Source: GCA-2716065 sp036123135
GTDB lineage: Bacteria; Bacteroidota; Bacteroidia; Flavobacteriales_D; Parvicellaceae
Length of the DNA: 11,121 nucleotides
Direction of reading: 5' to 3'
Assembly: GCA_036123135.1 (NCBI GenBank)
Contig: JAZADZ010000055.1
Location: forward strand, 1 to 11,121
Made by a program: the position numbers and the translations under genes. Shown here one piece after another: positions 1 to 7,100 of the stretch. Numbering within the stretch: position 1 is the first letter of the stretch; each line of letters opens with the position of its first letter. The notes under the pieces were generated by a model. The model was not told where the DNA came from and ran no database searches. It worked only from the letters and a program-made list of their open reading frames with translations.

Positions 1-253
1 CTTTGATCAAATAATAACGTCCGAGGCAGTTGGTTGTAAAAAACCTCATCCTGAAATTTTTAACTATGCATTGTCCCAATCTGGTGCTGAACTTACCAAT
101 AGCGTAATGATTGGAGACGATTTAAATACCGATGTTCAAGGTGCTGTAAATATCGGGATGCCGTGCATTTTTTATAATCCTAATAAAACTGAGACAATTT
201 TGCCTCTGCTAGCCGATGTATCTCACTTGCTAGAAATCAAGGATGTTTTATGA
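1..253 (+). CDS. HAD-superfamily hydrolase, YjjG-like nucleotidase (3' end only)
   Basis: This is the C-terminal 83 residues of a gene that enters from the left edge in the frame starting at base 2, so its start is outside the window. Two HAD signatures are visible. The motif III lysine lies in 'GCKKPHPEIF'. The motif IV acidic pair lies in 'VMIGDDLNTDVQGA', where the aspartates bind the catalytic magnesium. The 'TSEAVGCKKP' and 'GAVNIGMPCIFYNP' stretches resemble the YjjG family of non-canonical pyrimidine nucleotidases, which dephosphorylate nucleoside monophosphates in the cytoplasm. Other HAD phosphatases share these motifs, and the nucleophile and cap domain that would decide the substrate are missing, so the subfamily is inferred. 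It ends in TGA and is followed at once by a terminator hairpin, so it is probably the last gene of its transcript. Confidence 0.8.
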   Translation, partial: FDQIITSEAVGCKKPHPEIFNYALSQSGAELTNSVMIGDDLNTDVQGAVNIGMPCIFYNPNKTETILPLLADVSHLLEIKDVL

Positions 254-281
254 TTCTTTGATTGTTTTTTATTTTTTATTC
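235..281 (+). terminator. Intrinsic terminator of the HAD hydrolase gene
   Basis: A 9-bp stem is formed by AATCAAGGA (235-243) and TCTTTGATT (255-263), with one G-U pair when transcribed. The loop is 11 nt and contains the TGA stop codon. The stem is followed by two T-runs from 265 to 277. This is the normal layout of a rho-independent terminator, although the stem is AT-rich. It overlaps the last codons of the gene it would end. Confidence 0.6.
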
Positions 282-346
282 ATCTGTTCATTTAGTAATT
301 TCGCATTAGGGATTGATTATTTTATTAGAATAATTGGAAGCTTTTT

Positions 347-376
347 TTTGTCAAATTTTGTTTGCATTAACCTTTG
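347..376 (+). promoter_or_regulatory. Possible acnB promoter (weak match)
   Basis: The 205-base gap between the HAD gene and acnB holds the terminator described above and then T-rich sequence. The best Bacteroidota-like promoter candidate is TTTG at 347-350 with AACCTTTG at 369-376, an 18-base spacing. The -7 element departs from TAnnTTTG at its first base. It lies about 80 bases before the acnB start, so transcripts would carry a leader of roughly 75 bases. I see no riboswitch-like structure in that leader. Confidence 0.25.
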
Positions 377-458
377 AAATTTAATGCGCTGTTGAACTGC
401 CTTTTTTTGCTTTCAAATCCATTTTTATTTTAATAATTAGCGCTTAAAAATTGTTTAT

Positions 459-3236
459 ATGACCACTTACGATGATTACCTAAAGGAAATTGAAAAAAGA
501 AAAACCAATGGATTACATCCAAAGCCTATAGATTCTGCTGAGTTGGTCCTCGAGCTTATTGATCAAATAAAAGATATAAATCATCCATCAAGAAAGGACG
601 CGCTGCATTTTTTTATTTACAATACTTTACCAGGAACAACAAGTGCTGCTGGAGCAAAAGCAAAATTTCTAAAGGATATTATAGAGGGGAATTTTTCGAT
701 TGACGAAATTTCTATCGATTTTGCCTTTGAACAGTTATCTCATATGAAAGGTGGTCCTTCCATTGAGGTTTTATTGGATTTAGCTCTTGGGACAGATTCA
801 ACAATCTCCAGAAAAGCTGCAAATGTACTTAAAACACAAGTTTTTTTGTACGAGGCAGATACAGATCGACTAGAGGAAGCTTACAAAGGGGGAGATGAAA
901 TAGCAAAAGAAATTATCGAAAGCTATGCAAAGGCAGAATTTTTTACAAAACTCCCTGAACTAGAAGAAGAAATTAAGGTCGTCACTTTTGTAGCTGGGAT
1001 TGGCGATATCTCCACCGACTTGCTATCACCCGGTAGCGATGCACACTCAAGATCTGACAGGGAATTGCACGGAAAATGCCTATTTGAACACAATGAAGAA
1101 CGACAAAAAGAATTATTGCATTTGCAAAAGCAACATCCCGATAAACGCATCATGTTAATCGCAGAGAAAGGCACAATGGGTGTAGGTTCATCTAGGATGT
1201 CTGGAGTTAACAATGTTGCTCTATGGATTGGTAAACAAGCTAGTCCATACGTTCCATTTATAAATATAGCACCTGTTGTTGCAGGTACAAACGGTATATC
1301 TCCAATTTTTTTAACTACTGTTGGAGTAACTGGGGGAATAGGTATTGATTTAAAAAATTGGGTAAAGAAAAAAGACAGTAATGGCAAAACAATCTTGGAT
1401 TCTGATGGAGAACCTATTCTTGAAGAAAAGTACTCTGTTAAAACTGGCACCGTACTTACAATCAATACCAAGAAAAAGAAGCTGTACAATGGCGATAAGG
1501 AGCTAAAAGATATTTCTGCTGCTTTTACTCCTCAGAAAATGGAATTCATGAAAGCAGGGGGCTCGTATGCAATTGTCTTTGGAAAGAAGCTTCAAACTTT
1601 TGCTGCTAAAGCTTTAGGTATCGAAGCGCCAGTCGTTTTTGCTCCTTCTAAAGAAATTTCACATCCTGGACAAGGCCTTACAGCTGTAGAAAAAATATTC
1701 AACAAAAATGCAGTTGGAACAAGTCCGGGAAAATTGCTTCACGCTGGTTCAGATGTTCGAGTAAAGGTAAATATTGTTGGATCACAAGATACCACAGGAT
1801 TAATGACTTCCCAGGAATTGGAAATGATGGCGGCAACTGTGATATCCCCAACTGTTGATGGTGCGTATCAATCTGGATGCCATACAGCTTCTGTGTGGGA
1901 CTTTAAAGCTCAAGAAAATATTCCAAGGTTAATGAGGTTTATGAATGATTTTGGACTCATTACTGCTAGAGATCCCCTAGGTAAATACCATGCAATGACC
2001 GATGTAATTCACAAAGTCCTTAACGACATTACTGTGGATGATTGGTCCATTATTATCGGCGGAGATTCACATACAAGGATGTCCAAAGGCGTTGCTTTTG
2101 GTGCAGATTCAGGAACCGTTGCTCTTGCACTAGCTACTGGCGAAGCATCGATGCCAATTCCTGAGTCTGTTAAAGTCACTTTTAAAGGTAAAATGAGAGA
2201 ATACATGGATTTTCGTGATGTGGTCCATGCTACACAAGACCAAATGCTAGATAAGTTTGCTGGAGAAAACGTATTTCAAGGAAGAATTATTGAGGTTCAC
2301 ATAGGAACACTTCTTGCTGATCAAGCGTTTACGTTTACCGATTGGACAGCAGAGATGAAGGCAAAAGCATCCATTTGTATTTCTCAGGACGACACATTAA
2401 TTCAATCATTGGAAATCGCCAAGTCAAGAATCCAGATCATGATTGAAAAGGGTATGGACAATAAAAAGAAAGTTTTACAGGGCTTAATTGATATTGCCAA
2501 CAGAAGAATAGATGAGATTAAATCGGGTAAAAAACCACCTTTGTCTCCTGACGAAAATGCTAAATATTATGCTGAATTTGAGGTCGATTTAGATATAATT
2601 GCACAACCAATGATTGCTGACCCTGATGTTCACAATGAAGATGTCTCAAAAAGGTATACTCATGATACCATACGAAATCTTTCTTACTATGGAGGCGAAA
2701 AGAAAGTAGATTTAGGATTTGTAGGCTCATGCATGGTTCACAAAGGAGATCTTAAAATTTTAGCACAGATGCTAAGAAATCTTGAAGAATTTGCGGGTCA
2801 GGTTGAGTTTAATGCTCCTCTGGTAGTTGCTGCTCCAACCTACAACATTATTGATGAACTAAAAGATGAGGGAGACTGGGATGTTCTTCAAAAGTATTCA
2901 GGATTTGAATTCAATGATGCCGCCCCTAAAAATAAAGCTCGAACTGAATATGAGAACATGATGTATTTAGAACGTCCTGGCTGTAATTTATGTATGGGAA
3001 ATCAAGAAAAAGCAGAAAAAGGTGATACGGTAATGGCCACTTCAACCAGATTATTCCAAGGACGTGTAGTGAAGGACTCAGATCGAAAAAAAGGAGAATC
3101 ATTGTTGGCCTCAACTCCTGTTGTTGTTCTTTCTGCAATTCTGGGAAGAATTCCCACAATGGATGAATACGAAGCTGCTGTCAAGGGAATTGAGCTTACT
3201 AAATTCGCTCCACCAACTAAAAAGATGTGCTCTTAA
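459..3236 (+). CDS. acnB: Aconitate hydratase B (AcnB)
   Basis: Converts citrate to isocitrate through cis-aconitate in the TCA cycle; AcnB enzymes often also hydrate 2-methyl-cis-aconitate. The protein is 925 residues. The order is that of AcnB: an N-terminal helical HEAT-like domain (about 1-165), then the swivel domain (about 170-390) with 'VGSSR' at 242-246, then the Fe-S catalytic domains. Catalytic-domain signatures are SQDTTG at 442-447 and GGDSHTR at 534-540. The three cysteines that ligate the [4Fe-4S] cluster are Cys758 (in 'FVGSCMVHKGD'), Cys842 and Cys845 (in 'PGCNLCMGNQ'). All key motifs are intact. It is about 60 residues longer than E. coli AcnB, partly through extra sequence near residues 299-325 in the swivel domain. 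The ATG at 459 gives the expected family N terminus ('YLKEIEKRKTNGLHPKPID'). No clear Shine-Dalgarno site precedes it. It is monocistronic here and converges on siaC with 36 bases between. Confidence 0.97.
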   Translation: MTTYDDYLKEIEKRKTNGLHPKPIDSAELVLELIDQIKDINHPSRKDALHFFIYNTLPGTTSAAGAKAKFLKDIIEGNFSIDEISIDFAFEQLSHMKGGPSIEVLLDLALGTDSTISRKAANVLKTQVFLYEADTDRLEEAYKGGDEIAKEIIESYAKAEFFTKLPELEEEIKVVTFVAGIGDISTDLLSPGSDAHSRSDRELHGKCLFEHNEERQKELLHLQKQHPDKRIMLIAEKGTMGVGSSRMSGVNNVALWIGKQASPYVPFINIAPVVAGTNGISPIFLTTVGVTGGIGIDLKNWVKKKDSNGKTILDSDGEPILEEKYSVKTGTVLTINTKKKKLYNGDKELKDISAAFTPQKMEFMKAGGSYAIVFGKKLQTFAAKALGIEAPVVFAPSKEISHPGQGLTAVEKIFNKNAVGTSPGKLLHAGSDVRVKVNIVGSQDTTGLMTSQELEMMAATVISPTVDGAYQSGCHTASVWDFKAQENIPRLMRFMNDFGLITARDPLGKYHAMTDVIHKVLNDITVDDWSIIIGGDSHTRMSKGVAFGADSGTVALALATGEASMPIPESVKVTFKGKMREYMDFRDVVHATQDQMLDKFAGENVFQGRIIEVHIGTLLADQAFTFTDWTAEMKAKASICISQDDTLIQSLEIAKSRIQIMIEKGMDNKKKVLQGLIDIANRRIDEIKSGKKPPLSPDENAKYYAEFEVDLDIIAQPMIADPDVHNEDVSKRYTHDTIRNLSYYGGEKKVDLGFVGSCMVHKGDLKILAQMLRNLEEFAGQVEFNAPLVVAAPTYNIIDELKDEGDWDVLQKYSGFEFNDAAPKNKARTEYENMMYLERPGCNLCMGNQEKAEKGDTVMATSTRLFQGRVVKDSDRKKGESLLASTPVVVLSAILGRIPTMDEYEAAVKGIELTKFAPPTKKMCS

Positions 3237-3272
3237 GAGATTTAAAGATTTACTGAAAATTTTAAGCTGACG

Positions 3273-3653
3273 TTAACTTTCCTCTACTTCGATTATTTGT
3301 ATTGGAGTTTTGAGAATAGTAGAGTAATCTTGGCCAATTTTTTTTATGTCATCATCTCCCTCTTCGTATTTCCAAACGAATTTAATATTTTTCTTTTCGA
3401 AGGTTGATTCAACCTTTTGTAACAACTTTAAAAATGCAATAACACTCGAGGAGGCTATGTAATAAAATTGGCAGTCGACAGTTATCTCTTCTTTTTCCTG
3501 TTTTAACTTTTCGATCCAATTAAAAATGGGAGTGTAAAACTGAAGAACATTTTCAGGGTAAGAATTGCCCTTAAAGATAAGCTCACACAAATTGGCATTT
3601 CCAATTACTTTAGGAGTATTTTTTCCTTCTTTAATATGAAGATTAGTATCCAA
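3273..3653 (-). CDS. siaC: SiaC-family regulatory phosphoprotein (DUF1987)
   Basis: A 126-residue cytoplasmic protein of the SiaC/DUF1987 family, which has a STAS-like fold. In Pseudomonas aeruginosa SiaC is phosphorylated by SiaB, dephosphorylated by SiaA, and in its unphosphorylated form activates the diguanylate cyclase SiaD. Family hallmarks seen here are an N-terminal 'LHI...TPKV', 'GNSYPENVLQFYTPIFNWIE' (residues 30-49), and 'YYIASSSVIAFLKLL' (64-78). In the last motif Ser68 sits where SiaC carries its phosphorylated threonine. The start is TTG at 3651-3653, directly after the siaB TAA; no ATG in this frame would keep the conserved N terminus. Direct abutment suggests translational coupling with the kinase gene. 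The family is clear. The partner and output in this organism are inference, since no phosphatase or cyclase gene lies nearby. Confidence 0.88.
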   Translation of the reverse strand: MDTNLHIKEGKNTPKVIGNANLCELIFKGNSYPENVLQFYTPIFNWIEKLKQEKEEITVDCQFYYIASSSVIAFLKLLQKVESTFEKKNIKFVWKYEEGDDDIKKIGQDYSTILKTPIQIIEVEES

Positions 3654-4235
3654 TTAAGCTCTGTTTAAAATCAATTCAACAGTAAAACAAGAAATGTCAG
3701 CATCAATTGGCTCAAAATTAAAGTCTAAGTTATTTTTTGATTTCATAGCCATTGTTATGAATCCCAAACCAGCACCTCCTTTTTTAGAAATGATTCCGTT
3801 CGTTAACGTGGCAACATACATTTCCTTTATTTTTTTTAAATCTGAAGAGTTGATCAAATTGATTTTATCAGAGATGATTTTTATACTGTTGTTGGTGACT
3901 AAATTTCCAAGTAAAATTTTATAGGCTGTATCGTCTCGAGCAATTTTTAAAAAGGAAGTTTGAATCCCATTTGTGTCCTTAGCACCATGTAAACGAATGT
4001 TTTGAAGTCCCTCTACTAAAATATTAAATGCTTTTTTAACAACCACTTTTTTGTCCCCAGATTGAATCATTTTTTGTTCAGTATCAATGGATATGTCGTT
4101 TACCATCTCCTGAGAAAGTTCACCAAAATGAGAGACGAAGAAGTTAGATGATTCAATGGAGTGTTTTTTTTTGAAATCTTCAAATTTCAATTTACAAACT
4201 TCAGCAACTTTATTTTTAGGGTGCCCCATTGACAT
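3654..4235 (-). CDS. siaB: SiaB-family protein kinase (GHKL fold, DUF6272)
   Basis: A 193-residue cytoplasmic protein resembling SiaB, a serine/threonine kinase with a histidine-kinase-like (GHKL) ATP-binding fold, related in design to the anti-sigma kinases of partner-switching systems. The N-box is 'VEGLQNIRLHG' (74-84), with Glu75 and Asn79 placed to hold magnesium and ATP. The glycine-rich ATP lid is 'KKGGAGLGF' (151-159). There is no phospho-acceptor histidine domain, sensor domain or transmembrane segment. Two start codons are possible, at residues 1 and 3; the first is used here. The next gene, siaC, starts on the base after its stop, so the two are almost certainly co-translated, and SiaC is the likely substrate. 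A 126-base gap separates it from the upstream SirB1-like gene. I found no clear TAnnTTTG promoter in that gap, so it may be read from upstream. Confidence 0.85.
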   Translation of the reverse strand: MSMGHPKNKVAEVCKLKFEDFKKKHSIESSNFFVSHFGELSQEMVNDISIDTEQKMIQSGDKKVVVKKAFNILVEGLQNIRLHGAKDTNGIQTSFLKIARDDTAYKILLGNLVTNNSIKIISDKINLINSSDLKKIKEMYVATLTNGIISKKGGAGLGFITMAMKSKNNLDFNFEPIDADISCFTVELILNRA

Positions 4236-4243
4236 AATATAGA

Positions 4244-4259
4244 TATTACTAATGTAATA
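4244..4259. repeat. Perfect inverted repeat just upstream of siaB
   Basis: TATTAC and GTAATA are perfect 6-base arms around the 4-base loop TAAT. The repeat ends 8 bases before the siaB ATG on the minus strand. It could be an operator or a small leader hairpin close to the ribosome-binding region. In DNA this AT-rich a 6-base inverted repeat can also arise by chance. Confidence 0.35.
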
Positions 4260-4361
4260 AATTAATTTGTTATTCTATTGGATTAGCTATTGTTCGTAAG
4301 TGATATGAATATTATTTGATAAAAGCTTATGTATTCTGTTTGAAACTAAGTTTTTAAATGA

Positions 4362-5243
4362 TTACAATCGATTGAACAACTGGTAGATTTTTTTTAATTC
4401 TTCAATTACTTTTTTGTTCGCTTCTTTGCTATAACTGTATATAAGGTTAGTAAGGATTCTTTTTACAATTTCAATGTTTGTACATTCAGCGTAATACCTC
4501 TTATGTGGCTTTAACTTAAGTTCGTTTAAAAATTGATCAATTTCGTCGTGATATAGAATCGAGCCTTTGCTAAATGGGTTAATGTAGAATAAAATTCCAT
4601 GAGAGTCTCTGTTAAAAACAGTTTCCTCATTTGAATAATCTAAATCCTTGAATCCAACTAAAAAGTGATTGGGTAAATTAATTCCGACAATTGGAAGCCC
4701 AATTCTACTAGCAATCTCAATATATAAAATAGAAAGCATCAGTGGATTCCCCTTTTTTTTATTTAAAACAGAATTGAAATATGAATTTTCAGGATCGTGA
4801 TAATTTATTTTATCTCCCTTAAAACCATACAAATCAAATACAATACTATTGATAACCTGAATTTTTTCAAGTGGGGTAAGCTCGTAGGACATCTTACAAT
4901 GAATATCTGCAACTAATTGAGCAATTTTATTTTCAACTTCTTCAAATTTTAGATTTGGATACTTGTACTTATTTAAAATTAAGACACCCTCCAATAGATT
5001 ACTAGGGTTTAAAATCCAATTTCCAATCTCTTTAAAGACATTGTTGAGCTGAATATCATGAATTATTGATTCTAAACGTTGTTGATAGATGTCACCAAAA
5101 TTTTCATCTGCCCAAGCTTTTTCAAGGTTTGGAATACTGTCAATTCCAATTTCAATGAGTTGTTCTTTCACATGGGTGAAAATTAGATCATCAGGATCGT
5201 CTAAAAGTTGAACCAAAGCATCTATTTTTTTCTTGTTATCCAT
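4362..5243 (-). CDS. SirB1/transglutaminase-like family protein
   Basis: A 293-residue protein matching the SirB1-type transglutaminase-like family, a widespread group of unsettled biochemical role. The core signature is 'NSVLNKKKGNPLMLSILYIE' (157-176), followed by 'GINLPNHFLVGF' (187-198) and 'FYINPFSKGSIL' (219-230). These match the conserved GNP(I/V)-L, NLPGHFLV and DPF-G blocks of the family. His193 is kept. The acidic residue usual before 'PF' is Asn222, and no cysteine lies in the GNP block, so classical Cys-His-Asp transglutaminase or protease activity is unlikely. The first 70 residues are helical and resemble a HEAT-like repeat, and the C terminus may form TPR-like helices. There is no signal peptide. 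It lies 41 bases after the nucleoside phosphorylase gene and is probably co-transcribed with it. A functional link is not evident. Confidence 0.82.
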   Translation of the reverse strand: MDNKKKIDALVQLLDDPDDLIFTHVKEQLIEIGIDSIPNLEKAWADENFGDIYQQRLESIIHDIQLNNVFKEIGNWILNPSNLLEGVLILNKYKYPNLKFEEVENKIAQLVADIHCKMSYELTPLEKIQVINSIVFDLYGFKGDKINYHDPENSYFNSVLNKKKGNPLMLSILYIEIASRIGLPIVGINLPNHFLVGFKDLDYSNEETVFNRDSHGILFYINPFSKGSILYHDEIDQFLNELKLKPHKRYYAECTNIEIVKRILTNLIYSYSKEANKKVIEELKKIYQLFNRL

Positions 5244-5284
5244 GTAGAAATAGTAAATAATTTTTAAAAAACAAGGAACTAATA

Positions 5285-6181
5285 CTATGTTATTATTCTT
5301 TCTAGCACAAGCTCTATGAGTTGATTTACTGTTTTTTTGTAGTCTTTTGAATACTGTTTTTTAAACCTGTTGGCTATAATTGCACATGTTGTACAAGCGT
5401 TGTGACCAAGTAGACTGGATAAACCATATAAAGCTGAGGTCTCCATTTCGAAGTTGGTAATTTTATGCTTTTTGAAAGTAAAATTATTGAGCTGTTCATT
5501 CAAATTTGGAACCGCTGTAGCCAACCTTAATGATCTTCCCTGAGGGCCATAAAAACCATTTCCAGTTGCTGTAATTCCCTCAATCATACCCTTTCCAATT
5601 TTTTGAATTAAAGATTTATTTCCTCTGGTAAAATAAGGGGTGTTAGCATCCTTAGGCCAATTTATTTGATGGATAAAAGCCTTTTTAAGTTCAAGTTCAT
5701 CTTCTTCAAAGGAAGTGTTGTAAAAACCCAATAGCCCATCAAATCCAAGGCCATAAGAGGAAACGACAAAACTATCAACTGGAATATCTTCCTGTAAAGA
5801 ACCGCTTGTTCCAATTCGTACGATGTTAAGTTTACGTTTTTTTGATTTGGGCTTTCTTGTATTAAAATCGATGTTAACAGCAGCATCGAGTTCGTTAATT
5901 GCAATATCTATATTATCCGTCCCAATTCCTGTAGATAGTACAGTAATTCTATGTCCTTTGAAATAACCTGTATGTGTTATGAATTCTCTTTTAGAAATGT
6001 TTGTTTCAATGGAGGAAAAATGTTTGGATACTTCTTTAACTCGCTCCTGATCTCCAACAATTATTACATTGTCTGCAATGTCACTTTCTTTCAGGTTTAT
6101 GTGGTATATTCTACCTTCTTCTGAAATAATTAGTTCTGAAGGTGCAATTGCTTTAGAATAGCTTATTGTACTTTCTATCAT
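5285..6181 (-). CDS. Nucleoside phosphorylase, uridine-phosphorylase-like
   Basis: A 298-residue cytoplasmic enzyme of the PNP/UDP (NP-I) phosphorylase family, which splits nucleosides with phosphate into a free base and ribose 1-phosphate during salvage. Motifs in order: 'GDQERV' (43-48), matching the phosphate-binding GDPxRV of Udp but with Gln for Pro; 'STGIGTDNIDIAINEL' (83-98); 'RIGTSGSLQ' (122-130); 'NGFYGPQGR' (208-216); and 'NFEMETSALYGLS' (243-255), the ribose-binding FEMExxxL element. The Gln214/Arg216 spacing matches the uracil-binding Gln-x-Arg of E. coli uridine phosphorylase, which favours a pyrimidine substrate, but this is by analogy. A basic stretch at about 108-118 ('TRKPKSKKRKL') is not in E. 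coli Udp and may be a surface loop. It starts with ATG 54 bases after the DUF4197 gene, so the two may share a transcript. Confidence 0.88.
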   Translation of the reverse strand: MIESTISYSKAIAPSELIISEEGRIYHINLKESDIADNVIIVGDQERVKEVSKHFSSIETNISKREFITHTGYFKGHRITVLSTGIGTDNIDIAINELDAAVNIDFNTRKPKSKKRKLNIVRIGTSGSLQEDIPVDSFVVSSYGLGFDGLLGFYNTSFEEDELELKKAFIHQINWPKDANTPYFTRGNKSLIQKIGKGMIEGITATGNGFYGPQGRSLRLATAVPNLNEQLNNFTFKKHKITNFEMETSALYGLSSLLGHNACTTCAIIANRFKKQYSKDYKKTVNQLIELVLERIIT

Positions 6182-6235
6182 GTTTAAAAATACGTAAAAA
6201 AATAAATGGGGTGATGTTCCTCTACTGGTATATGA

Positions 6236-6997
6236 CTATAAACTTCCAAATACTTTTTTCAAAAGATCTGTAACCCTTGCAACTGGATCTTTTCTTATTT
6301 TTTGTTCTTCCTGTTCGACAAGCTGAAACAAACCATCAATTGCTTTTATAGTTACATATTCGTTTAAGTCCGTATTAATTTCCTGATTTCCTGTCAAAAA
6401 CGAAGCTGAGTTGTACGCCGAAGTTAGTGGCTCCCAATACTTTGTAAGATTGACTTTGTTTATAGCGTTTTCAACTTTTGGAGAAAAGGCTTGTTTTAAC
6501 TTTGATGAGGTTTGACTTTTAAGGTAAACAGTTGCAGCATTGTTGTCTCCCTTCAATATGTTCAAGCCATCTATGATGGACATCTCTTTAATTGCTTGTA
6601 CAAAGATTGGTGCAGCTTCTTTGGCGGCTTCCTCGGCAGCTCGGTTAAGAGTTGTTTCAAATTCTTTTACTTTTTTATCAAGTCCAAGCTGAAGTGCTTT
6701 TTCCTTTACTTTAATGGCATCTTCTGGAAATGGCAGTTTAATTTTTTCATTTTTTAAAAACCCATCCACTTTGGATGCTCTACTAGACCCATTTTGAATT
6801 CCAACAGTTAATGCTTCTTTGAGGCCTGCAATTACTTCTTCGTTTGAAATAGAGTTGTTTGCAGTCCCTGAATCATTTCCCAAGACCTTTTTGGATACCT
6901 TTTTAGAAATTTTATTCAGATTGATTTGACTACTACAATTGGAAAGAATTAAGCTAAAGCAGCATAAAAAAAGGAGTTGTTTGAAACATATTTTCAT
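6236..6997 (-). CDS. DUF4197 family lipoprotein
   Basis: A 253-residue putative lipoprotein of the DUF4197 family, function unknown. The ATG at 6995-6997 is preferred over one 12 codons upstream because it starts a proper lipoprotein signal peptide: Lys2 and Lys6, a hydrophobic core (residues 7-18), and the lipobox 'LSNC' with the acceptor Cys21. The mature part is rich in Lys, Glu and Ala and looks largely helical. Its 'EEVIAGLKEALTVGIQNG' segment near residues 37-54 and the 'LTKYWEPLTSAYN' and 'YVTIKAIDGLFQLVEQEE' segments near the C terminus are the parts that look like DUF4197. No catalytic motif is visible. It is likely anchored in the envelope facing the periplasm. It is the first gene of the minus-strand run and is divergent from cinA, with 103 bases between the two starts. 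Confidence 0.85.
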   Translation of the reverse strand: MKICFKQLLFLCCFSLILSNCSSQINLNKISKKVSKKVLGNDSGTANNSISNEEVIAGLKEALTVGIQNGSSRASKVDGFLKNEKIKLPFPEDAIKVKEKALQLGLDKKVKEFETTLNRAAEEAAKEAAPIFVQAIKEMSIIDGLNILKGDNNAATVYLKSQTSSKLKQAFSPKVENAINKVNLTKYWEPLTSAYNSASFLTGNQEINTDLNEYVTIKAIDGLFQLVEQEEQKIRKDPVARVTDLLKKVFGSL

Positions 6998-7051
6998 TTC
7001 AGATGTTTTTGAATTATAAAGTAAACATAACAATTATTTTGCCAAACTATT

Positions 7052-7082
7052 TTTCGTGCATTCGTCTATAAACTTATTTTTG
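7052..7082 (+). promoter_or_regulatory. Likely cinA promoter (Bacteroidota type)
   Basis: TATTTTTG at 7075-7082 matches the TAnnTTTG -7 element exactly. A degenerate -33 element (TTTC, 7052-7055) lies 19 bases upstream. Transcription would start near 7087-7090, leaving a leader of about 12 bases before the cinA ATG, which has AGG about 5 bases upstream. No equally good element for the divergent lipoprotein gene was found in the same gap. Confidence 0.4.
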
Positions 7083-7100
7083 TTCATTAAATAGGATACA

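Noticed and set aside
923..1489. 188-codon open frame on the minus strand inside acnB
   Set aside because: It lies wholly opposite the conserved swivel-domain coding sequence of acnB, and its translation is low-complexity with no family resemblance. It is a shadow of the real gene.
3230..3272. Possible bidirectional terminator between acnB and siaC
   Set aside because: The best pairing (CTTAA with TTAAG plus a wobble) gives a stem of about 7 AT pairs without a T-run on the plus strand, too weak to call.
3694..3924. 76-codon plus-strand open frame opposite siaB
   Set aside because: It is antisense to the conserved ATP-lid region of siaB; its hydrophobic translation is what reverse-complemented AT-rich coding DNA gives.
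4365..4374. 10-base palindrome CAATCGATTG at the end of the SirB1-like gene
   Set aside because: It has no loop and no T-run, lies within the last codons, and is short enough to be chance.
6998..7033. 12-codon N-terminal extension of the DUF4197 protein
   Set aside because: It would place residues in front of a normal lipoprotein signal peptide that has its own ATG and lipobox Cys at position 21.
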